NCBI GenBank assembly: GCA_938036405.1
Contig: CALHPT010000079.1
Location: 1-10,725 of the forward strand
Length of the DNA stretch: 10,725 bases
Reading direction: 5' to 3'
From: an uncultured Tannerella sp.
Lineage (GTDB): Bacteria; Bacteroidota; Bacteroidia; Bacteroidales; Tannerellaceae
Shown here one piece after another: positions 1-6,958 of the stretch. The notes under the pieces are model-generated. The model ran no database searches. It was not told where the DNA came from and saw only the letters and a program-made list of their open reading frames with translations. A program made the translations under genes and the position numbers. Position 1 is the stretch's first letter. Every line of letters begins with the position of its first letter.

Positions 1-31
1 TCTCGCAACGGGGAAAAAGAACGTTTGGGCG

Positions 32-255
32 TTCGCGGGTACTCCCGCAAGTCTCTCGGCAAATGCTTTGGGGTTCGCGGGTACTCCCGCAAGTCTCTCG
101 GCAAATGCTTTGGCGTTTGCGGGTACTCCCGCAAGTCTTGCGACAAATGCTTTGGCGTTTGCGGGACTCCCGCAAGTCTCTCGGCAAATGCTTTGGCGTT
201 TGCGGGACTCCCGCAAGTCTCGCGGCAAATGTTTTGGCGTTTGCGGGACTCCCGC
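32..255. repeat. 41/42-bp tandem repeat array, each unit carrying a short hairpin
   Basis: Five complete head-to-tail copies begin at 32, 74, 116, 158 and 199, with a partial sixth at 240-255. The first three are 42 bp and the next two 41 bp. The unit reads TTYGCGGGTACTCCCGCAAG, then TCTCTCGGCAAATGCTTTGGSG. The stem GCGGG/CCCGC is the same in all six copies; in copies 3, 4 and 5 it extends to TTGCGGG/CCCGCAA. The 41-bp copies have lost the T of the TACT loop. Copies 3 to 5 can also pair GCAAA with the TTTGC of the next unit. The stretch at 1-31 (TCTCGCAA...CGTTTGGGCG) looks like an interrupted older copy, so the array may continue beyond the left edge. Positions 256-341, up to the mutL stop, hold a decayed copy (GCACTTTGGTCGTT) and nothing else I recognise; no T-run follows the hairpins, so a standard mutL terminator is not evident. 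The one-base length changes make a coding role unlikely. Confidence 0.93.
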
Positions 256-341
256 GGGGCATTTCTAAAAGCACTTTGGTCGTTACAGCGCTCTATCCAA
301 GGCATTCTTCAGGGATTAGGAGCCTCATTCTTCCGTCGAAC

Positions 342-2180
342 TTACTTGAATCGTGTAGCCAGCTCGTCGTCGGTGAGGAGGATCAGTACCGGTTTGCCGT
401 CTGGCGTGATGCGGTGCGACTCGGTGGAGAAGAGTGTGGCGACCATCTCCTCCATTTCCTCCGTCGAGAGTGGGCGGCCGGGGCGGATGGCAGCCGATCG
501 GGCCAAAGAGAGCGTTAAGGTCTCGGCCATCTCGTCGTCCACGGCATCGACCGTGTCTGCGGCGCCGTCCACCAACTCCTTCAGCAGCTCCGATGCCTTT
601 ACGTCGCGCAGGCCCGTAGGGATGGCCGTCACCGAATAGCTATTACCGCCCATCGGGCTCAGCTCAAAGCCCAGCCGATGCAAGTCGTCAAGAAGCGAAG
701 GGAGGAGCGATGCCTCGGTGGGGGTAAACTCCACCAACTCGGGGAAGAGCATTTGCTGAGATACGGCCGTGCGGCTCCGCACTTGGCGGATATAACGATC
801 ATAGAGGATGCGCACATGCGCGCGGTGCTGGTCGATCATGGCCAGGCCCGACTTGAGGGTGGTGAGGATGTAGCGGTTCTTGTATTGGAAGCACGGTGCG
901 GAGGCAGCCGGGGTGGCGTCCGAGAAGAGGGGGGTGGGCGTGGATACGTCCGTCGGAGGGAGGGCGTCGGTGGGCGCGTCTACCTCGGGGAGGGCTGGTT
1001 GGCCGTCGCGCTCAAAGTCCTGATAGAGCTTTTCCCAGTTACGGTCGGGGGCGAGGGGCGCGGTATGGAAAGGATTGTAGCGTGTGTTGACCTCCACCGT
1101 AGGCGGTCGGACGGCGGTGCGGTCGGGTGCGGGGTTATAGATGGGGATGTCGATGGCGCCCTCGGTATCGAAGTCGATGCTGGGTACGGCGTTGAACTTG
1201 CCGAGCGTTTCGCGGACGGCCGCGGCCAGGATCTGCCAGATGGGTTGCTCATTCTCGAACTTGATCTCCGTCTTGGTCGGATGGATATTCACGTCGATGC
1301 CGGCGGGATCGAGCGTGAGGTAGATAAAGTAGTCGGGCAATTCGCCTGAGGGCGTGAGGTTCTCATAGGCGCGGGTGACGGCCTTGTGGAAGTAAGGGTG
1401 GCGCATGTAGCGACCGTTGACGAAGAAGTAGTTGCGATAGCCGCGACGGCGGACAGCGTCTATGCGCCCAACGAAGCCCTCGATCTTGACGAGCGACGTC
1501 TCCGTCTCTACGGGCAGTAAGCGTCGGTTGAAGCTCTTGCCAAAGACGTCTACAATGCGTCGGCGCAGTGGGCCGGCGGGCAGGTTCATCACCTCGGTTT
1601 CGTTGTGCGTCAGGCGAAAGCTGATGGAAGGATTGGCCAGGACAACGCGCTCGAACTCGGAGAGGATGTTGCGAAACTCCGTTTCGTTCGACTTGAGAAA
1701 CTTGCGCCGTGCAGGGATGTTGAAGAAGAGGTTTTTGACGGAGAAGATGGCTCCCTCGGGGCAGGCGTCATGGCTGATGTCGATCAGTTCGGAGCCGTCT
1801 ATCTCGAGGCGCGTACCCAGTTCGGCGCCGCGAACTCGTGTGCGCAACTCCACCTGTGCTACGGCTGCGATAGACGGTAATGCCTCGCCGCGAAAGCCCA
1901 TCGTGCGCAAGGCGAAGAGATCTTCGGCGGCGGCAATCTTCGATGTGGCATGTCGCTCGAAGGCCATGCGGGCGTCAGTCTCGGACATGCCCTTGCCGTC
2001 GTCAATCACCTGAATGAGTGTACGGCCGGCGTCTTTGATGATGACGGTGATGTGTGTGGCGCCGGCGTCAACGGCGTTTTCCATCAGCTCCTTGACAACG
2101 GAGGCGGGTCGCTGGATGACTTCACCGGCAGCTATCTGGTTGGCGATGTGGTCGGGGAGTAAATGAATGATGTCGCTCAT
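342..2180 (-). CDS. mutL: DNA mismatch repair protein MutL
   Basis: This full-length 612-residue GHKL ATPase couples mismatch recognition by MutS to later repair steps. The N-terminal ATPase domain has all expected motifs: NQIAAGEVIQRPASVVKEL (14-32) with the catalytic glutamate at E31 and N35 in ENAVDAGA, DDGKGM at 60-65, and GFRGEALPS at 95-103. The transducer domain follows to about 330, including FFNIPARRKFLKS (152-164) and DVNIHPTKTEIKF (296-308). A proline-rich linker spans about 345-425 and the dimerization domain about 430-612. The C-terminal motif reads DQHRAHVRILYD (450-461) where endonuclease-type MutL has DQHAxxExxxxE, and TPDGKP (592-597) where they have CPHGRP, so metal-binding residues are missing and nicking activity is doubtful. 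The ATG at 2180 fits the family start (LPDHIANQIAAGEV). It lies at the end of the gene run and is followed by a tandem repeat array. Confidence 0.98.
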   Translation of the reverse strand: MSDIIHLLPDHIANQIAAGEVIQRPASVVKELMENAVDAGATHITVIIKDAGRTLIQVIDDGKGMSETDARMAFERHATSKIAAAEDLFALRTMGFRGEALPSIAAVAQVELRTRVRGAELGTRLEIDGSELIDISHDACPEGAIFSVKNLFFNIPARRKFLKSNETEFRNILSEFERVVLANPSISFRLTHNETEVMNLPAGPLRRRIVDVFGKSFNRRLLPVETETSLVKIEGFVGRIDAVRRRGYRNYFFVNGRYMRHPYFHKAVTRAYENLTPSGELPDYFIYLTLDPAGIDVNIHPTKTEIKFENEQPIWQILAAAVRETLGKFNAVPSIDFDTEGAIDIPIYNPAPDRTAVRPPTVEVNTRYNPFHTAPLAPDRNWEKLYQDFERDGQPALPEVDAPTDALPPTDVSTPTPLFSDATPAASAPCFQYKNRYILTTLKSGLAMIDQHRAHVRILYDRYIRQVRSRTAVSQQMLFPELVEFTPTEASLLPSLLDDLHRLGFELSPMGGNSYSVTAIPTGLRDVKASELLKELVDGAADTVDAVDDEMAETLTLSLARSAAIRPGRPLSTEEMEEMVATLFSTESHRITPDGKPVLILLTDDELATRFK

Positions 2181-2185
2181 TCCGA

Positions 2186-2263
2186 GTAGTTAGAGGTAGT
2201 GAAGGCGCACAGAAGGGGGCGCCTGATTGTTATGCAGCCTTTGGCCGCGGTAGTTAGAGTAGT
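2186..2263. repeat. Short direct repeat and hairpin in front of mutL
   Basis: GTAGTTAGAG occurs at 2186-2195 and again at 2250-2259, in both cases followed within a base by TAGT, in the 101-bp gap before mutL. Between them AGGCGC at 2203-2208 and GCGCCT at 2219-2224 form a 6-bp stem with a 10-base loop. No U-run follows. I see no convincing promoter here. The elements could be regulatory or the trace of a small duplication. Confidence 0.5.
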
Positions 2264-2281
2264 AGGGATTGGGGATTCGGC

Positions 2282-2590
2282 TTATCTGAGGTAGAGGAAC
2301 CAATAGATGGCGGCCAGGACGGCAAGCAACAGGATGAGTCGCATGTTGCGATAGAGGCGGTCGCGGGCATCGTCGCCCTTATCCTTACTCTTCTTTAGGT
2401 GATGTGTACCCTCCACGAAGCTACCGCGGATGGCGTCTTTGTATTGTTCGTAATCGGTCTCTTCCACGCCCATCTCCATCTTGACTTTGTGGATACGCTT
2501 TTCGAGGTTTTCCTTGCGGGGATCCCAATAGATGGGCTTGTGCTCGAATTGGCGTGGCTTGCGCACGTTGTAGAAAGAAAACATTCCCAT
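2282..2590 (-). CDS. Small conserved tail-anchored membrane protein, function unknown
   Basis: This 102-residue protein has a basic N-terminal motif (YNVRKPRQFEHKPIYWDPRKE, residues 7-27), a charged and probably helical middle (about 28-80), and a single transmembrane segment at about 83-100 (MRLILLLAVLAAIYWFLY) at the very C-terminus. Arginines and lysines before the membrane segment suggest a cytoplasmic N-terminus. I recall similar short proteins with the KPRxF...YxDPRKE pattern in other Bacteroidetes, but no function is known to me. The start may be the first ATG at 2590 or the third residue (MFSFYN) at 2584; family members I remember begin near the latter. It sits 86 bp after the ostA-like gene and 101 bp before mutL, on the same strand. 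Clean frame, composition like its neighbours and a sensible topology support a real gene. Confidence 0.85.
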   Translation of the reverse strand: MGMFSFYNVRKPRQFEHKPIYWDPRKENLEKRIHKVKMEMGVEETDYEQYKDAIRGSFVEGTHHLKKSKDKGDDARDRLYRNMRLILLLAVLAAIYWFLYLR

Positions 2591-2676
2591 GATCGGTCTT
2601 GCTGTTAGTTATTGGTTATAAAATAGGTGGAGATGAGGGGCGCCGGATAAGTTTTCTGGGTACACCAGGGTTACTC

Positions 2677-4377
2677 TTAATTCCCTCCTATGCTGCGGAA
2701 CTTATCGCTGCGCTTGATGGGGGCGGTGTCTTCAGTCTTGCGACGAGCCGTGCTGAAGATGTCGTCCTTGTCTTTGGGGCGGAGATAGTCGTACCAGTGA
2801 AAGTCCTTTAGCGTCATCTGTCCGGGGGTGAGGTCGGGCAGGGGGGTGAGGGTGCCTTGTGGCGAGGGCCAGAGGCGGAGCTTCTCGATCTTCCGGTCCT
2901 TGATCCAAATGGTGAGATAGCTGCTCTTCGTCTCGTTCATGCCTACCATGCTTCCGTCGTCCTCAAGAGGGAAGAAGATCGATTCGGCGTTGCCGTCGAT
3001 GTTAATACGTCGCACTTCACGCCCCTCAAAGTAGGCCTTGAGATCGTTCCCTTTGAGTTGGTTGAAGTGCCCTGTGTCGACCTGCTGGATGGAGAAGGCG
3101 AAGCGGATGACGTGTACGTAGTCGACCGTCGAATCAGCCATGTGCACAACGATCGTATCGCCGTAGAGCTGATTCTGGTCGTTCCAAAGCACCGGGTCAA
3201 GATAGAGGCAGAGTGTGGAGTCGCGGGTGTTGAACTGCATCGAGTCGCAGACGCCCTGAAGGTCGATGCGGAAGAAACGTACGCCGCGGTAAGCCTTCAC
3301 CTGTCGGGTGGTGGAGTCGATGGTGATCATCTCGAACGTGTCGGCGTGCATGTAGAGCGTGTCGCCTTGCGAATACTCCATACAGCGGGCGCTGTCGGTG
3401 GCCAAGGCATGACCTGTGCGCTCGTCGTACGATCCGTAATTGCCTTCGAGCATCATCTTCTCCGTCGTGTCGCGCAGGACGACGCGACCAAAAGCCTCAC
3501 CGAACCCCCTTGTGCGATCGTAGGCGATGGTGTCGCCGATGAGGATACGGTTGCCGGAGGTGACCTGCGAGCGGTCGAGTAAGAGGGAGGTGTTCTCAAC
3601 GGTGTTATACCAGCCGCGCGAGGTGTAGATGTTTCCACTGTCGGAGACGATGACCGAGGGGCCGAGGATGGTAGCCACTTTGGTCACTGTGCTGTATTGC
3701 AGCGTGTCGGAGTAGAGCGTGAACTTCTCGTTGAAGACGCGCACGCTGTCGTTGAAGATCGCGATGCGTGTGGCGGGCGAATACTGCCCGTAGTAGGACG
3801 AGAGTTCGTTGGCTTCGTCCACGATCGTTCCACCGTCGAAGTAGTAGCCGATGTTGGCGACGCGGTCGTAGTTGAGGCTATCGGTGAAGAGGGTGACGAT
3901 GGAGCCGTCGGCGCGGACACTTTCCATGCGCACGTTGTCGCGCATCTTGGCCAGGCGGATGTTGCCATCGTAATAGAGGTAGTCGCCGTAGACGAAGAGC
4001 GTGTCGCCCTGCTCCATGCGTACCTCACCGAAGGCCTCGAGCGAGCTGTTGGCCTCGTAGAAGTAAGCGCTGTCGCAGTACATGAAGGAGTTGTCGTGGC
4101 GGAAGCGGACGTCGCCCGAGAGTACTTGCCGATCTGCACTCACCTCCTTGTCGAAGGATTGCACGTCGGCGTGTTCCAGAAAGACTTTCGTCTTACCGGA
4201 GGGCGTGCCCGGTGTCTGTGCCTGCATCGTAGCCGCGAGGAAGAGGCACAACAAGGCGACGAATGGGAGGCGTACGGCCGGTAGGGGCGTATTGCATATG
4301 CCCCAGCCCGTACCCAGCCATCGCGCCATCCGTCCCTTGCGGGAACGTTTGGGAGTCTGTCGGAAAGGCTCATTCAT
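2677..4377 (-). CDS. OstA/LptA-like exported protein (lipopolysaccharide transport type)
   Basis: This 566-residue protein starts 16 bp after the SurA-like gene. A basic N-terminus precedes a hydrophobic segment at about 36-53 ending TMQAQ, which I read as a signal peptide. If the ATG at 4377 is right the leader is unusually long; the in-frame ATG at 4329 (MARWLG) would give a more normal one and is preceded by an AAGGGA-type sequence. From about residue 62 the protein shows the repeated short beta-strand pattern of the OstA N-terminal/LptA fold (VLSGDVRFRHDN, YGDYLYYDGN, then many GD(T/S)-type strand turns), continuing to about 470 and so much longer than LptA itself. The C-terminal 90 residues are proline-rich and charged. 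By family, such proteins form a periplasmic bridge carrying lipopolysaccharide to the outer membrane. Being next to SurA-like factors fits outer-membrane assembly. Whether this is the sole LptA of the organism or a paralogue cannot be told from the window. Confidence 0.88.
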   Translation of the reverse strand: MNEPFRQTPKRSRKGRMARWLGTGWGICNTPLPAVRLPFVALLCLFLAATMQAQTPGTPSGKTKVFLEHADVQSFDKEVSADRQVLSGDVRFRHDNSFMYCDSAYFYEANSSLEAFGEVRMEQGDTLFVYGDYLYYDGNIRLAKMRDNVRMESVRADGSIVTLFTDSLNYDRVANIGYYFDGGTIVDEANELSSYYGQYSPATRIAIFNDSVRVFNEKFTLYSDTLQYSTVTKVATILGPSVIVSDSGNIYTSRGWYNTVENTSLLLDRSQVTSGNRILIGDTIAYDRTRGFGEAFGRVVLRDTTEKMMLEGNYGSYDERTGHALATDSARCMEYSQGDTLYMHADTFEMITIDSTTRQVKAYRGVRFFRIDLQGVCDSMQFNTRDSTLCLYLDPVLWNDQNQLYGDTIVVHMADSTVDYVHVIRFAFSIQQVDTGHFNQLKGNDLKAYFEGREVRRINIDGNAESIFFPLEDDGSMVGMNETKSSYLTIWIKDRKIEKLRLWPSPQGTLTPLPDLTPGQMTLKDFHWYDYLRPKDKDDIFSTARRKTEDTAPIKRSDKFRSIGGN

Positions 4378-4393
4378 TGCCGAGAGGCCTTCA

Positions 4394-5755
4394 TCATTTC
4401 TTGACCCAGCCGGGGAACTTGAAATCGCAATTCCGCCATCCGTCTGCGATTCGGACGTAGGTGGTCTTCTGTTGCTTCGTGATCCAGTCGTTGAGCAACT
4501 CTTCGCGTTTATGGTTCTCCACCATCGACTTCATCACCTGATAATCGTCGGCCAGGTTGGCGCGGTGGCTGTCGGTGCGTGCTTTCAGCTTGACGATAGC
4601 TACCTCGCGCTGCTTGTCGGTGAGCATGCGGAAAGGCTTGGAGATGTCGCCCGGCTTCATGCCGTAGACCACCTTGCTGATGTCCTGCGGTAGCTCCTGC
4701 ATCTCAAACTTCGGTGTGCCTGCATGCGAGCTCTCGTAATTCTGATTCACCATGAGTCCCTTGTTGTTGCGCGTGTCTTTGTCGGCGGAGAGGTAGGTGG
4801 CGGCGTCCTCGAAGGTGAGTTTGCCGGCCTCGATGTCCGTATAGATGGAGTCCATGCGGGCGGTGGCATCCTCCAGCTCCTTGTCGGAGACCTTGGGGCG
4901 AAGCAGGATGTGACGACAATTGATGCGGTCGCCACGCTTCTCGATCAGCTGGATGATGTGGTAGCCATACTCCGTCTCCACGATGTTTGAGACGCGCTTC
5001 GGGTCGGTCAGGTTGAAGGCTACGTTGGCAAACTCGGGCACAAGGCTCGACTTGCCCACGAAACCCATCTCACCGCCGCGTGAGGCCGACGCGGGATCTT
5101 CGGAATAGAGTCGGGCCAGGGTAGAAAACTCCATCTTGCCGTTGTTCACCTGCTCCGTGAAGTCGCGCAGGCGGGCCTTGATGGCGTCTGTCTCTTCGAA
5201 GGGGATTTTCGGCTCCAGGGTCACGACTTGCACCTCGACGGTGGTCGGGATCATCGGCAGACTGTCTTGCGGCACGTTCTGGAAATAGTGGCGCACGTCC
5301 GAGGGCGTGAGCTTGATCTTGCCCACGAGCTTCTTCTGCATTTCCTGCACGATCTGCTGTTCGCGTACCATGGTCTTACGCTCTTCTTTGATTTGCGAGA
5401 GCTTCTTGTTGAAATACTCTTCGAGCTTTTCGCGTCCGCCCACCTGATTGATGGCCATGGTGATCCACTGATCGACGGCGCGCAACACTTGGCTTTCGCT
5501 CACATCGATGCTGTCGATCTTGGCTTGGTTGAGGTAGAGTTTTTGTATGGCGATCTGTTCGGGGATGATGCAGTACGGATCGCCGTCGAAGCGTTGGCCT
5601 TCGTTCTGCATATAGAGGCGCTGAGCCTCCACGTCGGAGCGGAGGATGGCCTCGTCGCCCACCACCCACACGATTTCGTCCACCACATTATCCTGTCCGT
5701 AAGCCGCGGCCGTGAGGCTCGCAGCGAGCAGACTCAAGCATGCTATTCTCTTCAT
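4394..5755 (-). CDS. SurA-like periplasmic chaperone / peptidyl-prolyl isomerase, two parvulin domains
   Basis: This 453-residue protein carries a signal peptide (MKRIACLSLLAASLTAAAYG, predicted cut before Q21). A SurA N-terminal domain spans about 22-165 and opens with the typical DEIVWVVGDEAILRSDVE. Parvulin domain 1 lies at about 171-272, with the classic pattern YSEDPASASRGGEMGFVGKSS, a VPEF segment and GYHIIQLIE. Parvulin domain 2 lies at about 279-392, starting CRHILLRPK; it is less canonical in its second half. A short tail rich in W, K and F ends the protein (GWRNCDFKFPGWVKK). This order matches Escherichia coli SurA (N-terminal chaperone, two parvulins, C-terminal tail), which escorts unfolded outer-membrane proteins to the BAM complex; the same role is inferred here. 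The start codon lies inside the stop of the lipoprotein gene, and the ostA-like gene follows after 16 bp, so these three genes very likely share a transcript. Confidence 0.95.
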   Translation of the reverse strand: MKRIACLSLLAASLTAAAYGQDNVVDEIVWVVGDEAILRSDVEAQRLYMQNEGQRFDGDPYCIIPEQIAIQKLYLNQAKIDSIDVSESQVLRAVDQWITMAINQVGGREKLEEYFNKKLSQIKEERKTMVREQQIVQEMQKKLVGKIKLTPSDVRHYFQNVPQDSLPMIPTTVEVQVVTLEPKIPFEETDAIKARLRDFTEQVNNGKMEFSTLARLYSEDPASASRGGEMGFVGKSSLVPEFANVAFNLTDPKRVSNIVETEYGYHIIQLIEKRGDRINCRHILLRPKVSDKELEDATARMDSIYTDIEAGKLTFEDAATYLSADKDTRNNKGLMVNQNYESSHAGTPKFEMQELPQDISKVVYGMKPGDISKPFRMLTDKQREVAIVKLKARTDSHRANLADDYQVMKSMVENHKREELLNDWITKQQKTTYVRIADGWRNCDFKFPGWVKK

Positions 5756-6648
5756 TTCTTCTTCTTATTGTTATCCTGTTTGGTGTCGTAAAAAAACGTC
5801 ACGTCGCCCTTGCGGACGGCGTCGCGGTAAAGTTCATCCTCGAAGTTGCGCAGGAAGTCCACCTTGCGCTGGTTGATCATTGCCTCCTCGATCTCCGGCC
5901 GGGCATAGTCGTAGGGGGCGATGCTACCGGCATTCAGGTAGCGCGAGATGTTGAGGAAGTAGCAATAGGTGCTGTCGGTGGTTTCGATGGAGCGGTTGGT
6001 GCGGAGGAATTGGGCTTTGTCCGTGACTTGAATGGGCATCTTTTGGAGCACCTCTTCAAGATCCACCCATCGGTCGTAGAAATACTCATAGACAGCGGCG
6101 TTGCTGAGGCTGTACTTCTCGATACTTTCGACGGCGTCAGTCTTATCCGAGCGGTACCATTTGCGCACATCGTCCAGCCCTGGCGCATCGGCGGGCACCT
6201 TGACGAAGAGGCCGCGGATGAGGCTTGTCTTGAGCACAAAGCGCTGGCTGTCCTCGCGGTAATAAGCCTGTTTGTCCTTCTCGCTGATCTGGGCCGAGAG
6301 CTTGTCGTGCACCATGACGTCGAGGTAACGCTGGCGGAGCAGGGCTCGACGGTATTCCTCCACAAGGCGCTCGATCTCCTCACCACCGCTGCCGAGGTTG
6401 CGTTCGGCCACCTTGTAGATCAGCACGTCCGTGACCCATTTCTTGATATAATTCTCGGCGATCAGTAGGCTGTCAGCCGGCGAGCTGCCCTGCGGGATGA
6501 TCTTCGTCACCTCGCTGCGGGTCAGGGTGTACTTGTCGATCTGCACCAGCGTGTCGGCTTCTTCTTTGACGGCGGATCCTTTGCAGGCCGTGAGAGCGCA
6601 GCAGAGTGCGAGGCCCAGAAGCAGTCGGGATAGGTTCTTCTTTGTCAT
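5752..6648 (-). CDS. SurA/PpiC-like lipoprotein with a degenerate or absent parvulin domain
   Basis: This 298-residue protein starts at the ATG at 6648. That start gives a lipoprotein signal peptide (MTKKNLSRLLLGLALCCALTAC) with lipobox LTAC and lipidated C22. An in-frame ATG at 6723 would bury this signal behind 25 extra residues and sits in the putative promoter; an ATG at 6654 is also possible. After the anchor comes a helical region like the SurA N-terminal chaperone domain (about 30-130). The segment from about 150 has the outline of a parvulin fold (RGLFVKVP where the first strand should be, then YCYFLNISRYLNAGSIAPYDYARPEI in place of the GYHII end) but lacks the standard motifs, so I predict no isomerase activity. 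It ends in DNNKKKK. No acidic surface-export signal directly follows C22, so I infer it faces the periplasm. Its TGA stop overlaps the ATG of the SurA-like gene (ATGA at 5752-5755), pointing to coupled translation and joint function. Confidence 0.88.
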   Translation of the reverse strand: MTKKNLSRLLLGLALCCALTACKGSAVKEEADTLVQIDKYTLTRSEVTKIIPQGSSPADSLLIAENYIKKWVTDVLIYKVAERNLGSGGEEIERLVEEYRRALLRQRYLDVMVHDKLSAQISEKDKQAYYREDSQRFVLKTSLIRGLFVKVPADAPGLDDVRKWYRSDKTDAVESIEKYSLSNAAVYEYFYDRWVDLEEVLQKMPIQVTDKAQFLRTNRSIETTDSTYCYFLNISRYLNAGSIAPYDYARPEIEEAMINQRKVDFLRNFEDELYRDAVRKGDVTFFYDTKQDNNKKKK

Positions 6649-6694
6649 AAGCATGGAGGATCTTGTTTGATGAATGAAACGAATCGATGACCTT

Positions 6695-6723
6695 GAAACA
6701 TATACGGTGGCGGTGGGGTTCAA
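6695..6723 (-). promoter_or_regulatory. Candidate Bacteroidetes-type promoter for the lipoprotein-SurA-OstA genes
   Basis: On the minus strand, TTG at 6721-6723 is followed after 18 bp by TATGTTTC at 6695-6702. This is close to the Bacteroidetes primary sigma-factor pattern (TTTG or TTG near -33 and TAnnTTTG near -7), with the last base of the -7 box differing. Transcription would begin near 6688, giving a leader of about 40 bases before the ATG at 6648. The match is to a short, degenerate consensus, so the call is tentative. Confidence 0.4.
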
Positions 6724-6735
6724 TTTTTTTTCTGG

Positions 6736-6812
6736 GTGATGCTGAACCCAGAGCTTCCAGCGCTACTTTTTTTTAAGTGACACTGAACTCTGAGCTTCCA
6801 GCGCTACTTTTT
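6736..6812. repeat. Imperfect 36-bp direct repeat, period 41 bp
   Basis: The copies are 6736-6771 and 6777-6812. They differ at four positions near the left end and are identical over the last 21 bases (GAGCTTCCAGCGCTAC followed by TTTTT). The left copy is flanked by a 7-bp inverted repeat, TCTGGGT at 6731-6737 with ACCCAGA at 6746-6752, that is not kept in the right copy. The period equals that of the array beside mutL, but the sequences are unrelated. Confidence 0.9.
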
Positions 6813-6850
6813 GAAAAGTAAGACACACCCTTCGCCTCGCAGCGTGTGCT

Positions 6851-6930
6851 CACCTTTTAAGGCGCCCATCAAATACAACGGGACAGGGCTCCCGACGCTG
6901 CGGGGGCCCTGTCCTTAAAAGGGGGAGGTG
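6851..6930. terminator. Nested inverted repeat, possible terminator or structured RNA
   Basis: The inner stem pairs 6881-6894 with 6901-6914 (GGACAGGGCTCCCG with CGGGGGCCCTGTCC): 14 positions with one T-G pair and a 6-base loop. The outer arms CCTTTTAAGG (6853-6862) and CCTTAAAAGG (6913-6922) are perfect complements over 10 bp and overlap the inner stem by two bases. CACC at 6851 and GGTG at 6927 add outermost ends. It lies about 30 bp past the stop of the 533-residue isomerase gene, where a terminator would be expected, but no clear U-run follows on the minus strand (GTTGTATTTG), so intrinsic termination is uncertain. The single imperfect pair is G-U in a plus-strand RNA but A-C in a minus-strand RNA. 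Confidence 0.6.
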
Positions 6931-6958
6931 TAAGAATCATCGCCCGAACGAAGAGGTG

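Larger units (their letters stand above)
6649..6958. other. 310-bp non-coding gap between the two chaperone gene blocks
   Basis: No convincing gene lies here on either strand. From right to left (the direction of transcription) the gap holds the nested inverted repeat at 6851-6930, a short hairpin formed by CACAC at 6824-6828 with GTGTG at 6844-6848, a second one of TACTTTT/AAAAGTA at 6805-6820, two copies of an imperfect 41-bp repeat at 6736-6812, an A-rich tract on the minus strand at 6724-6731, a candidate promoter at 6695-6723, and about 45 bp of leader before the lipoprotein start. Such density of pairing sequence suggests the end of one transcript and the start of another. Confidence 0.8.

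Noticed and set aside
32..255. CRISPR array
   Set aside because: Units abut directly with no unique spacers, and no cas gene is in the window.
25..639. Plus-strand repeat protein with a 14-residue unit
   Set aside because: Period 42 keeps frames open by chance; the later 41-bp copies shift the frame between units, and the right half is antisense to mutL with no domain.
678..1349. Long plus-strand open frame inside mutL
   Set aside because: It is antisense to well-conserved mutL codons and arises from GC-rich codon use; several similar frames oppose the ostA-like, isomerase and recQ genes.
2653..2672. Terminator after the ostA-like gene (CTGG/CCAG stem)
   Set aside because: The stem is only 4 bp with a 5-base loop and no U-run.
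6649..6723. ATG at 6723 as start of the lipoprotein
   Set aside because: It hides the lipoprotein signal behind 25 residues and overlaps the likely promoter.
6851..6930. Insertion sequence or miniature transposon ends
   Set aside because: The arms are inverted repeats, but I see no flanking target duplication and no transposase; kept only as a structured element.
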